A stretch of 64,000 nucleotides of DNA from Spinacia oleracea (lineage: Eukaryota; Streptophyta; Magnoliopsida; Caryophyllales; Amaranthaceae). The stretch spans positions 36,769,542 to 36,833,541 of the forward strand of contig NC_079492.1 of NCBI RefSeq assembly GCF_020520425.1. The letters are read 5' to 3'. A program made the translations under genes and the position numbers. This document shows positions 34,142 through 45,613 of the stretch, in pieces; position 1 is the first letter of the stretch; each line of letters starts with the position of its first letter. The notes under the pieces were generated by a model. It searched no databases. It was given only the letters and a program-made list of their open reading frames with translations, and was not told the DNA's origin.

Positions 34142-36904
34142 ATTTAAAACTACAATTGAAAAGAATAAACAAATAAATAACCATTCACAGTTTCTCTTAA
34201 TAAACTTAAATTCTAGCATTCATGCATAATTCAATGTTCATTAAGCATTTTATTCAAGTTATGTGTTCCGGCAGGTGTGAATAAAATGATTCCAAGATCC
34301 TAAAATCATTGAAGAACTAAGCACAGTTTGTCGACTTAATCCTAAAACATCTTAGGTAAGCAAAAGCCTTTTGCTAATAGTCTAGAAACTATTCTTGGTT
34401 GATAGGTACGTCTAAGAACTTATTAGGTAAACCTATCGATTTTTCCACGACATAAAAGGACTCCTTACTTATATCGTTGAGTTTCACCAAAACTAACATG
34501 TACTCACAATTATTTGTGTACCTTGCCCCTTTAGGACCAATAAGTAACACCTCGCTGAGCGAAAACTATTACTAGATTGATGTAAAGGATATCCAAGCAA
34601 GTGTATATTTTGGCATGGCACCTTTTAACTCAATTTTTTAAGTTTGGAACTTAAGGCTCTTACTATGTTGGTTAGATTTTAAGTGAACTAAAATCCTTAA
34701 TCATGCAACATAATCAAGCTTTTGATCTCATGCATTTTAAGACATATTTAAAAGCAATAAATAACTTAAAACATGCATAAGATAAATGTGATCTAGTATG
34801 GCCCGACTTCATCTTGAAGCTTTAACTTCAAAGTCCGTCTTGAAAATCTCCGTGGGAGGCACCATTTTCTTCAAATAGGATAAGCTATAATTAAAACTAA
34901 TTACAACTATTTGATGGTACGCAGACCATATTTGAATTGAAAAACAACTTTGGTACTTTAGACCAATTACATTCAAATTAATGGTACGCAGACCATATTT
35001 TCTATCCTATTTGGGCCATACTAGTCACTTCATAACCTGCAAAACAGTACATATACAATACATACCATTCACTCATTCATTATCATGAATGTCCCACATA
35101 GCTGGTTAGTAAAACACATCATGCATCACGTAAACATTTGCAGCAATTAATCAAGGGCACCAATAATCTACAAATTATTCAGTCCTTATTAATTCTAATC
35201 AAGTTGTTTTAACCTTAAGGATTTGTAGACCTAATCAAGAGTTTATGACTAAAAAGGGCTCCCACTTAAACCAATAAATTCATATGCTTTACTAATTTTA
35301 AACATAAAAATGTATTTCTAGTCTAACCGGAAACATACAAATTTAATTAAAATTTAAAGCTCATATAAATTTATAATTGAATCCAAAAAGTTTAATTTAA
35401 TTTCAGTCGTATTTAAATTAATTCATGATTTTAATTTTAGTAAAATAATTAGAATAAATAAAATTTATTATAATTACAATATTCAAAATTAAAATCCAAG
35501 AAAATAATTTAAATTATTAATTTTAAAATTAATTAAAATTACGTAAACTGAAAATTTCAAATTAAAATTTCAAAACGATCTAATCGCAACGCAACAATCC
35601 CCTCCAACGCACGCCCATGGGCCACACGCACACAGCCATCGCTGGCCATGTGCGCGCAGCCCATGCGCTGCGTCGCATCGCTGCTGCTCACCATCGCAAG
35701 GCATCAATCGAACACGCGAGCTGGTGCTCGCTGCGTGCGCCAGCGCTCGATGCACGCGAGCCATCGCTCGCTGCTCTCGCTTGCCAGCGCTTGATCCATG
35801 CGAGCCATCGCTCGCTGCGCGCCTGCCTTTTCCGCACGCGAGCTTGCGCTCATCGCACGAGGCAGCAGTATGCGAGCTGGCGCTCGCTGCGCGCGAGCCA
35901 TCGACGCTGTGCGTAGCGCTCGTGGCACGCGAGCTTGCGCGAGGCAGTGCGTGCTGTGGCGCAGCACGCTTGCTGCCCACACGCGACTGCTCGTGCCTTG
36001 CTCTCGCCCCTGCCCACACGCCCATTGCTCACAGCCCACGACACAAGGCAGGGCTGCTGCCTTGTGCTCGTGCACCATGCCCTTGCTCGCTGCATTCGTA
36101 CCGCATGGGCGACGAGCTCCCTTGCTCGTCGTCGCATGCCCGCACTATACAACACCCCTTAAGGGTAACACGTAGCGTCCATTGCTTTGTGCGTGCAAGT
36201 TATATGAGCGAGTCGCATAAAAATTAAAAATTTATATTCAAAATTAATGACAAATTAATAAATAATATTAATTTCATAATTTTAGGGCGAAAAATCGAAA
36301 ATTTATTATTTAATTGATTTCCGATTAACATGGATTCAAGTCTAGGTCATAAAAATTTAAAATTTAACATAAATTTACAATTTTTATGGCGGTTTTTAAT
36401 CATAGGTATCTAATTAAATTATAACTAATTATGAAAATCAAATTAATTCTAAATTATTCCAATTTTCAACAAATTAATCATAATTGCAAATTAGATTGCA
36501 TAATTAACAAGGCTAGGCATTCAAACTTGTTAAACATATACAATAGGTCAATCAAAAATTCAAGATTTATCAACAAGAATCGCAAATATTTAATTTAACA
36601 TCTTAAATTTACGAAATTTTGCATTCGAAAAACTAAAACCTCCGAAAAGTCATAGTTAGGCTTCGAATTTGAGAATTCTGGGTTCGGCAGAAAATTACTA
36701 TTTTTGTCTAAATTTTAGAATGCCTTTTACATGCGGAATTGACACAAAAATCACTCGATTTGGATGAGTAACGAAGAAACTGCCGAAAACCTGCGTACGT
36801 ATAATTAAATAAATAAACGCAATTTGCAATTAATTAACAATTACGAAAATTAATCACCCCTTTTAATTCTTGCAAATTTGTAATATTTAACCATGTTTAT
36901 GCAA
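34142..36904 (-). other. Copia leader (5' untranslated region), minus copy
   Basis: Reverse counterpart of 20591-22963 as far as 36518 (GGCTAGGC). The remaining 36519-36904 has no partner in the window and would have led to the primer site. It includes the GC-rich island (35590-36170) whose GCGAGCCATCGCTCGCTGCGC-like words are arranged differently from the plus copy. Confidence 0.72.
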
Positions 36905-37307
36905 TTTTGATAAACAAATTAATTAATTGATAAAAAGTCATACGACATCTACATAAGGATTTAAATCTAAAAAATACATAACAATCGAATCAAATAAAAA
37001 CTTCCATTCACCATAGCTATGATCGTAGTATATCAAACATTCTGTATACCCTCTTTTATATCGTTGTGATTTACAGCCTTCATTGACGAGAGGGTCTATA
37101 GATCTGTTGTAGCCGTGACAAATATAATTTCCGTCTGATTGTAGTCGTAAGATTGACATCCTCTTCGATCCCGCATAAATCTTTACCAAAGAAACAACCT
37201 GAACTAAACTAAACACACAAAACTTAACTAAAAACAAACCCACCATAGGGGTACTTACTACACTGAAACAATCAAACCCACCATAGGGGTACTTACTATA
37301 CTGAAAC
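36905..37307 (-). repeat. Second copy of the 403-base left flank block
   Basis: Same length and nearly the same sequence as 15746-16148, including the paired AAACCCACCATAGGGG phrases and the closing GAAAC (37303-37307). The junction with the Copia leader at its left lies within TTTTGATAAAC, shared in part by both parents (AATTTT before it on each side). Confidence 0.8.
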
Positions 37308-38739
37308 TGTTAGGTTATGATACATATGACAATTCATAAATCATGCGGAAAAACCATAAAGCCAGGAAAGCATATTATTTACACATAATCATTTAGCATA
37401 GTTTAGATGCATACACTTTGTTGCGTGCCCTCCCTAGCTGCGCCCGAACCGAACAAGAACAAGTCTTTAGGACTCCAAGTGTCGTCCCTCCGTAGATAGT
37501 CCACAACACGTCCGGATCCGCCTTAAGCTTGACCAACTAGAATCGCCCTTAAGGTACTTAGAATTTTCGGCTATTGTAGGCAATTATATGACTGAATTTT
37601 TGCTCTCAAAATCACTTTCAATACTTGAATACTCGATATAAATTATGAGCCCTTAACTCATATTTATAGACCATGGAATAAGTAATCGAATCCTACTAGG
37701 ATACGAATTAATTAAATTAGAATCCTAGTAGAATTCTTATTTAATTAATTTATCTTTTAGGATTAGGAATTTTAATCATTAAACAAATCCTATACTCTTT
37801 AGGTTTCGTATGTGAATACAAACTCTACACGAGCATGACCCGCAAGCGTGCAGGCCATGCCCGCGCACAGCCCACACGGCCGCTCGGCCCACGCGAGCCG
37901 CAAGCCCACGCGAGCAGCAGCACAGCTCGCAGCCCATTGCTGCGCGTGCTGTGCGCTGCCACGGCCTGTTGGGCCTGGCCTTGCGCTGGGATTGGCGTGG
38001 CCTTGGCTGTTCGTGTGGCGCGCTTGGCTTGCTGGGCGATGGCCTGGCTTCGTGCTGGGCCTTCGTCCGGCAGGCCTCGTCCGATGCTTATTCGTACGAT
38101 ATGCTTCCGATTAAATTCCCGGTTCCGGAATTCATTTCCGATACGAACAATATTTAATATTTACGATTCCGGAATCAATTTCCGTTTCGAACAAATATTT
38201 AATATTTCCGTTTCCGGAATTATTTTCCGATTCCGATAATATTTCCGATTCTGACAATATTTCCGTTTCCGGCAATATTTCCGATTCCGGCAATATTTCC
38301 ATTTCCGATAATATTTTCCGATACGTACCATGTTTCCGTTTCCGGCAACATCTACGACTTGGATAATATTTATATTTCCGATACGATCCATATTTCCGTT
38401 TCCGGCAATATCATCGTTTCCGGAGTATTCATTTCTTGCCTGTGACGATCTCAGCTCCCACTGAAACCAAGATCCGTCAATTCCGAATATCCATAGATGG
38501 AGTATTTAATGCCATTAAATACTTGATCCGTTTACGTACTATTTGTGTGACCCTACGGGTTCAGTCAAGAGTAAGCTGTGGATTAATATAATTAATTCCA
38601 CTTGAACTGAAGCGGCCTCTAGTCAGGCATTCAGCTCACTTGATCTCACTGAATTATTAACTTGTTAATTAATACTGAACCGCATTTATTAGACTTAATA
38701 TTATATGCATACTTGGACCAATGGGCACTATTTCCTTCA
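37308..38739 (-). repeat. Solo Copia LTR, type A, with target duplication
   Basis: Full LTR TGTTAGG...CCTTCA flanked by GAAAC at 37303-37307 and 38740-38744, with no internal region attached. It differs from 16149-17581 by a few substitutions and small indels (for example GCGCGCTG versus GCGCTG, CCAAGGG versus CCAATGGG). Solo LTRs normally arise by recombination between the two LTRs of one insertion. Confidence 0.85.
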
Positions 38740-38744
38740 GAAAC

Positions 38745-38925
38745 TATGTAGTTTTATTGAGATCTAACGCAAAAACACAACATAATTGAAAGAGAAGGGG
38801 CGGAAATAACCCAATTTTCGAAGAAAATTGGCTATTTCCGCCCTAGAATACCCTAATTTTTGTAAACCTAAAAAGAGATAAAAGAGGGAGAGAGAGGGGA
38901 GAAGCGGCTATGCCTTCTTTTGTTT
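38745..38925 (-). repeat. Dispersed repeat, copy 2 (5' part), right of the solo LTR
   Basis: Read on the minus strand it begins GGCATAGCCGCTTCTCC and contains AATTAGGGTATTCTAGGGCG, matching the start of the repeat at 6780. With 36905-37307 it forms one repeat copy split by the solo LTR. It holds a local hairpin (GGCGGAAATA...TATTTCCGCC, 38797-38844). Confidence 0.6.
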
Positions 38926-39140
38926 ATTTATATTATAGTTTAATTTAAAAAAGCCTCAAATTTTTGTTACACTTGATTTAGTTTCTTGTAATATGTAGTA
39001 TTATATAAAAAAACATTATTTCCTTGTAGATTCGACCTTGACTTTCATGATTACTAGTCAGTGGACCTTAAGATTATTTTTAATTAGGTGAGATGGCTTA
39101 ATTTAGCTTGTTATTTCCACACTCTTCACTTTTATTCCTA

Positions 39141-39394
39141 CTACCTCCGTTTCATAAAGTTCTTTACGCTTTGAAAAATGTGTCCAAAGTATAAAAACTT
39201 TGACCGTAAATTCTCCAAATTATATACATCAAAACGTTACAGGTAAGATCTTATTAGATTGGTCTTGGGATGTATTTTTCGAATATCAAATTTTTATAAT
39301 TTTTCACATACGAAATTGGATATATTTGTAGTTAAATATTGCATTGGAGTCCGCTCAAATAGTAACTGTAAAGATTTTTTTGAAACGGAGGTAA
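39141..39394. mobile_element. Stowaway-like MITE
   Basis: Starts CTACCTCCGTTTCATAAAGT after TA and ends TTTGAAACGGAGGTAA near TATA. Confidence 0.75.
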
Positions 39395-39825
39395 TATATA
39401 ACTAAATTACTTTCAAAATTTGAAAATCGTCCAATAATAATAAAAAAAAACCTTTATGTAATTGCACATCAAATTTCATTTAGTATTTATCTTATGTACT
39501 ACTCTAGTACGTACGTAAGGAGTATCAACAAAATTAGCTACGGCAAGTTTGGGACAAAAAAATACGGCTTATGTTTGAAGTGCTTGAACCCTTAATACAT
39601 ATTTCTTGGTACCGTCACTGGCTCAAATATTGATAACTGTAATAAATGATTAATACTCTGTAATAAGGTAAGATTAACATCTTGGAATGATATTAATATT
39701 TAACTGACCAAGAAATTTAGCATAATAAAATAGACGTACGTAAAATCCAAATAACACATGCAAATAAAAATAAAAATATTGGCGTAATGAGCTCATGTTC
39801 ACATGGAAATATTGAGGATTTTTGG

Positions 39826-39835
39826 CTATAAAAAG
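39826..39835 (+). promoter_or_regulatory. TATA box of the lectin-like gene
   Basis: GGCTATAAAAAGGG, 98 bases before the ATG at 39924, at a normal distance for a short leader starting near 39860. Confidence 0.6.
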
Positions 39836-40153
39836 GGAAGGAAGCAATAGAGAAGCATACAACTCAAACTTAAGATTATAAGAGCAAATATAATCAGTGA
39901 GAAAACTAAGAGATAGAGAGATAATGGCAGAAATCCTAAGTTTGCCAAATTTTGTTGCATTTAAAGCAACACATGGTACAGCTCCATTCAAATACTTGGG
40001 TGTTGTTGATGATAACAGCCAATATCAAAATTATGTTGGCTATTACACTGACAGTGTTTTCAGTGACAAGGTTAAATTCTCAATCGAATTCGTTCGCTGC
40101 TACAGGTGGGGTTGCCCACATTAGATCCTGTTACAATAACAAATATTTGGTCA

Positions 40154-41147
40154 GGTATATCCGTATATATTTATCTCTCACTATTTTTTTAACCAATTAC
40201 TTCCTCCTTTTCTTTTTATTTGCTTAATTTTTGAGCTATTAACACACTTTACATTGTTTATCTTTGATGATTTGTGCTTGAAAAGTATACTAATCTAGGA
40301 TCTTATTAGATCCATTTTAATGTATGTTTTTTCGAATATCAATTTTTTTTTTATAATATTTATTTATTCACATAAAAGATAGTAATTGTTTAAGTTATGC
40401 ACTGACAAGCTTGAAAAATACATTACATTAAAGGTACACCCGAGTGCACCATGCGCCCTGACCTCTCACATTTTTTTTCTTCTTACATGTGCATATCATG
40501 TGAAAAAAAATATATAAGAGGAACCACCAATGAACATGCATAAAAGTATATTCGTCATTATATCCCCAAATGCTCTATCTAATTACTCACATTTTAACCC
40601 CAAGAAAATGTCTTGTACGCACAAGATATCCAATAAATTTATTGTACATGGGGATATATTTTGCCTAGTATTTTTTTTATCTCTAAATATATTTTAATTG
40701 TTATTATTATACATTATTAGTGATTTTGAAGAAATAATTTTTTCTTAAAAAAATTATCACTAAAAATATATACGTAGTAACTTTTACAAATATCAGAACA
40801 ACTTTTAAACATTTTTGCTTTAATGTATAATATTTATTGTAAACTCTAAATACAATATTTATTGTAAACCCTAAATACAATATTTTCAGAATTTATAATC
40901 CCTAAATACACTACTTAATGAGTTTTACTTACCACATTACTTCCACTCACTTGATTATGTTTTCCTCCCTACACTATTCGGCTATTCCGTCAAGCATCAA
41001 TAAATAAATAGGGTCCATGATGGCATCTTGTAGTCTAATGTAATTGTTGAGGCCATGATCTTAACGTAAGTCGTCAATCTTTAGGGTGTATTTAAAAATC
41101 TGAAAGTTTGAGTTTGTAATCGATAAAGAGATAAATTATTGAATTTA
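40154..41147. other. Intron-like non-coding region of the lectin relic
   Basis: AT-rich, no reading frame. Contains CTAAATACAATATTTATTGTAAACC in tandem (about 40845-40890). Nothing else recognised. Confidence 0.4.
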
Positions 41148-41444
41148 CTCCATCCGTTTTGAAATAATAGGAACAATTTGACTTTTAACACTATTCACAA
41201 ATTTCAATTTGACTATCATTTGTGATTTAAGGTAAGGAAAAATATGGTCGTGTGAGATCCTGTTTGATTCGTCTCGATATGTATAGTCGTGTGAGATCTT
41301 GTTTTATTTGTTTCGATGTATATTCGGATTATCAACTTTTTATAATTTTTACAGTTGCAAAATTAGAAATATTAATTCTCAAACACTTATATTAACAAAC
41401 GTGAAAAGATAACTGTCCCATTAATTATTTCAAAACGGATGGAG
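41148..41444. mobile_element. Stowaway-like MITE inside the lectin-like gene
   Basis: CTCCATCCGTTTTGAAATAAT at the left and ATTATTTCAAAACGGATGGAG at the right, flanked by TA on both sides (41146-41147 and 41445-41446). The ends are a perfect 19-20 base inverted repeat, so this insertion is younger than most others here. Confidence 0.9.
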
Positions 41445-42388
41445 TATTTGACAAATTTTCTTTGAAGGGGATAAAAGATAGGGGAGGTAAGAATTTTAAT
41501 GTTAAAAGTAAAATACACATCTAAACTTTGTATAATTTTCTTTTTAATTTTATGATGGATAAACACATGACAACCTTATTTTCTCTCACATGGGGTCATA
41601 AATATATATTTAATTATATGAACCGCTCGAGGTAAATATATGGACGAAAACTTGATAAAGTTCGGATGTTAAAAGGGTGGTGGTGGATCGGGTGAATAGA
41701 TTGGGTTAGATTTGGGTTAAAGTTCCAAGATGTTACCTAGATCATCATTCGACTCATCCATCCATCCGTTTAAAATTATATACAAGTATATTACAATTAC
41801 CAAGTTCTATATTTCTAACTAGAATGTATTAATATATTATTCAAAATAATATTTTAGATTTTTAGAATATATATAGTGTCAAAATTTTAATTTATTATCT
41901 ACTATATTCACAAATATTAGTTTATAAATAGTATTATAAATAAACTTGATGATTGTGTTTAATTTCACCCGTTAATTACCTGATCCTCTCGATTAATTTG
42001 CGAATGATGCATGGGTCAGATGTGAGTGAAGGGTAAATCGGGTGATAGATAGTTGGATGTGGAATGGACCATTGGCGGATAGAGGTGGATGAAACTCCAC
42101 AAAATCTACTTCCGATCCATTGCCAACCCTTGGTTATTTGGGTACACGGTTCACCTATATATTTGCAACATATATATGGTTAGGATCCAATGAGAATGAT
42201 CCTTATACTCGGTTCACCTATATATGTTTGGTAACCTTAATGGAACATTGTTAAGACTACTGAGTCTAATGGTGTTTTCACTGGAATTAATGCCTACCAC
42301 TTTGATTTTATCGTTAAATACGAACCCATTACAGCATTGGCTGATGATCAACAACCTGATGCAGAACTTGCCACTGAATCAAATTAAG

Positions 42389-42484
42389 GTAAATTATCAT
42401 CCCTACACATGATTGGATAAAACTCGATTGTAGTATTACTTGTTTCATTCTTTTATCCAGCTAATTGGGTTCTCATCGTTGCAG
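42389..42484 (+). other. Intron in the 3' untranslated region of the lectin-like gene
   Basis: Donor AAG|GTAAAT directly after the TAA stop, acceptor TTGCAG|GAATGA. Followed by about 160 bases of T-rich 3' region. It supports a formerly expressed host gene. Confidence 0.5.
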
Positions 42485-42650
42485 GAATGAGCTAGCTAGG
42501 GTCACCTAGCTTCTCGATCGCTTTCAAGGACACTGTGTTTCTTCAACAAATTTGGGAATCTCTCTTCTTTTCTTTATTGCATTTCTTTTCTTATTTCTTT
42601 CAGACTTTTTCCAATTATGTGCTGTAATAAGTATGCACTTTTTAAAGTGC

Positions 42651-43182
42651 TGATTGTTTCTTTTTTTTTTGTTGTACTTGTTGGATAAGATCAACCAGAT
42701 TTACTCAACATTTCCCATTATCAAGTCCAATCTTTTCATTAACTAGTGTGTTTGTTCCCATAATTAATTTGCAAGTCTTCCTTTTTTTTTTTTTCCGTGA
42801 TGAACTCTTGAATCGATCTGTACCCCAATGCAACACTTGTATCGATCCAAGACTAAGCATAATAGAAGGTAGTTCGATATTCTCTGGAAGAGAGTCATCA
42901 AGCCTTCAAAATCTACATGTAAAGTAATTCTCTTCAATTTTGTGTCAGCTATGAGTTGCCCCGCCTAGCTTATGTTCACGTTTTGAGCCAACTGGCAACT
43001 TGTTTGTGCTCCTCTCTTCAAATTTTAGTACTCTCATCCGTGATTGGCTTTTACGCCTTTCATTGACACTTTTATTTTAGAAAAGATCGCTCAATTATTT
43101 TAATACCTCTCTCTTTCCATCACAAAAAGTAAGGGCCCCCACCATCTCAAATTCAATTAAAAAATTCCTAACTATTTTCTAT
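42651..43182. other. Non-coding stretch
   Basis: No frame, RNA gene or paired repeat recognised. Confidence 0.5.
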
Positions 43183-43907
43183 TCAGCGCGTCTCTTGTGA
43201 GACCAGTCACACCATCAACTTGATGGTGTGACGAACGCGAAATCAATAGCGTACCTCCCCTAAAACTATAAAAAAAAAAGTAACAGATCTAAACTATTGA
43301 AATAACATACCTAAACTAAAAAAGTACCTCCTCTAAAATTATATATATATAAAAAAAGTAACATGTCTAAACTATATAAGTAACATACCTAAACTAAAAA
43401 TGTACCTCCCCAAAAACTATTCCGTATAAAAAAAGGTAACATGTCTAAACTATAGAAGTAACATACCTAAACTAAAAAAGTACCTCATTTAAAATTATGA
43501 AAAAAATAACATGTCTAAACTATAGAAGTAACATACCTAAACTAAAAAAAATACCTCCTCTAAAATTATTAAAAAAAAAGTAATATGTCTAGACTATAGA
43601 AGTAACATACCTAAACTAAGAAGGTATCTCCCCTAAAACTACTCCGTATAAAAAAAGTAACATGTATAAACTATAGAAGTAACATACCTAAACTAAAAAG
43701 AGTACTTCCTCTAAAATTATAAAAAAAAAGTAACATGTCTAAACTATAGAAGTAACATACCTAAACTAAAAAGGTATCTCCCTAAAACTACTCCGTATAA
43801 AAAAAAGTAACATATATAAACTATAGAAGTAACATACCTAAATTCGAAAGTGTGAACTGGTCTCACCATCAGTTGATGGTGAGGACAGTCTCATATAAGA
43901 ATTTGGG
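43183..43907. mobile_element. Fold-back element, possibly Mutator-like, with internal minisatellite
   Basis: Left arm GTGAGACCAGTCACACCATCA and the right arm in reverse ATGAGACTGTCCTCACCATCA form imperfect inverted ends, each containing its own CACCATCAACTTGATGGTG palindrome. TTTTCTAT flanks both sides (43175-43182 and 43908-43915). With the base before it, 8 of 9 match, in line with the 9-base duplications of Mutator-like elements. No protein frame. Confidence 0.6.
43265..43850. repeat. Minisatellite, eight units of 71-78 bases
   Basis: Unit core TAACATGTCTAAACTATAGA followed by AGTAACATACCTAAACTAAA. Unit starts: 43281, 43359, 43437, 43508, 43581, 43658, 43731, 43808. Two subtypes partly alternate, one ending CTAAAACTACTCCGTATA (77-78 bases) and one ending CTCTAAAATTAT (71-73 bases, but 78 in the first unit). 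Confidence 0.9.
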
Positions 43908-44200
43908 TTTTCTATCACATCTATTTTTCAATAAAATTATAGTTCTCTATCCCAATGTTACTATACCCACATGTGAACTGTCCCACTTTTCATAAATAAG
44001 AGAGAAATATAACTTTATAAGTTTGCAGATACTCCCACTATTGACAATTGGTTTTAGTGTGGAACGTCCACTGAGCTTGTAAATGGACCAACTCGCTTCC
44101 TCCTTATTGGCTTGCTCAGACCCGTTTTATATTTCTCAGAAATTTAACATGACACGTATCATTTTTTAGCGTTCATCTTAATGTCAATGTAAAATTAATA

Positions 44201-44447
44201 TTTCCTCCGTTCTTTTTTAGATACACAATTTGTCATTTGGAGCGCATTATTCATATAATCTAATTTGACTAACAATTGTGATTTATACTTAACAAAAATA
44301 TAATCACGCTGGATCTTGTTATATTAATTTATAATTTCAACTTTTTATAATTTTTACTCATTTGATAATTAAAAATATTAATGATTGAAATCTTGCATTG
44401 ACAAGTGATAAAAAATAATTGTGTTATATCAAAAAGACCGGAGGAAG
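44201..44447. mobile_element. Stowaway-like MITE
   Basis: TTTCCTCCGTTCTTTTTTAG after TA and AAAAAGACCGGAGGAAG before TA. Confidence 0.75.
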
Positions 44448-44848
44448 TATATTTTAGAATAGATTGTGAATAACAAGTAAATAAGAATGCTTAATTTCAT
44501 TATATAAATTTGTATAATTGGTGGCAAACATGATAAACATATCACTGACACACTATACATTATAAGAAAGCTAGATGCATCTTAAAAGTTTTTGGACGTA
44601 TAAATTTTATACAACTTATACGAGGATAACTTTTATCCAATTTGTTGAACTTTTACCTAATTTTTGTAATTTTTGATATGCTTTGAGGGATTAACTTTTA
44701 TATTATAAAAAAAAAAAGTTGATAGATAAACATTATAAATGGTTAAATGATTAATTTTATACATTATTAGTGATTTTGGAGAAATACTTTATATATATAT
44801 ATAAAAAAATGTATCACTAAAAAATAGATGACACATATAAACAGGTAC

Positions 44849-45150
44849 TCTCTCCGTATTTAATTAAAAGATAAACTTCCTATAATCGGCCGTACTTAAT
44901 TAAAAGATATTCCTATTTTTGGCATGATAAGCTTCCCAAATCTAATTATATTAATATTTATATCCCTCTTGTGCTCCCTACACATACGCACATCCTCTTT
45001 TTACTACAATAAATAATTCATCCACTATCAATTTCGTACAATAAATAATAACTCCATACCCACCTTCATCTTATTTTACTAATTAAATTCATTCCCCGTC
45101 CTAAAATTACGTGTGGTCGAACTGTATCTTTTAATTAAATACGGAGGGAG
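44849..45150. mobile_element. Stowaway-like MITE
   Basis: CTCTCTCCGTATTTAATTAA after TA (44847-44848) and TTAATTAAATACGGAGGGAG before TA (45151-45152). Inner repeats of TTAATTAAAAGATA extend the arms. Confidence 0.88.
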
Positions 45151-45257
45151 TAACTTTTAAGCACTTTGAGTTAAACTCCCATACAATATTTTTTGTATAC
45201 CACTTGTAAATAAGAATTTAAGTATACTTACTTTTTTTTGAGGGGGTGTATATTTAC

Positions 45258-45330
<73 letters not shown>
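45258..45330. repeat. (TTA)n microsatellite
   Basis: About 24 uninterrupted TTA units. Confidence 0.95.
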
Positions 45331-45613
45331 CATAGAGTCAATCAAAATACAAAAAATTAGTTGGTAGCCGACATACAATTTGGGCCCCCACTCCTCTATC
45401 TATAGCAAAGCCTATCCTGGTGAATATATGAGCAGCAACACGAGCCCCAATGTCCTGAGTCTTAGAGAACTTCTTAACTCGCTTCAACAACGCAACAACA
45501 TCCTTATCTAGTCCCCCAGAGAAGAGAAAGAGAAAGGAAGAAACCCATACCCAATTTCCCGGCAACATGCTTCATACTTGACCCACTTCCGATTAGCTGC
45601 ATCGGTCACAACT

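Larger units (their letters stand above)
27953..36904 (-). mobile_element. Nearly complete Copia element, minus strand, lacking its 5' LTR
   Basis: In element sense: leader (36904-34142), gag (34141-33251), protease-integrase (33250-31910), RT-RNase H (31798-30176), 3' untranslated region, polypurine tract and a type B 3' LTR. The 5' LTR and primer site are absent. The leader ends at 36904 where the 403-base flank repeat begins. Motif order PR-INT-RT-RH marks Copia. The lineage is probably Tork-like, but I cannot settle it. At the left the LTR interrupts gag at CTCGCC, compared with the intact order at 33765. Confidence 0.85.
39827..42650 (+). pseudogene. Degraded amaranthin-type (agglutinin-domain) lectin gene
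   Basis: A TATA box (CTATAAAAAG, 39826-39835) is followed by a leader and an ATG at 39924. The first exon encodes about 75 residues (MAEILSLPNFVAFKATHG, YLGVVDDNSQYQNYVGYY) and, after a one-base shift near 40105, HIRSCYNNKYLVR up to a donor CAG|GTATAT (40153/40154). The NKYLVR pattern and length resemble the start of the agglutinin beta-trefoil of amaranthin-like lectins, carbohydrate-binding proteins common in Amaranthaceae. About 2 kb later an unlisted short frame (42241-42387, 48 codons to TAA) ends the gene. A 96-base intron with clean GT-AG ends (42389-42484) sits just after the stop. The body of the lectin, normally near 300 residues, is missing. The last frame (GVFTGINAYHFDF) may derive from an aerolysin-like C-terminal module found fused to such lectins, which is an inference. 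Not expected to be functional. Confidence 0.55.

Noticed and set aside
16149..38739. Reading the two type A LTRs as the pair of one intact 22.6 kb Copia element
   Set aside because: The right LTR is preceded by a copy of the left flank and its own GAAAC instead of a primer binding site and leader, so it is a solo LTR next to a duplication.
43265..43850. Possible CRISPR-like array
   Set aside because: Units are contiguous with no unique spacers, the genome is eukaryotic, and the array lies within a fold-back element.
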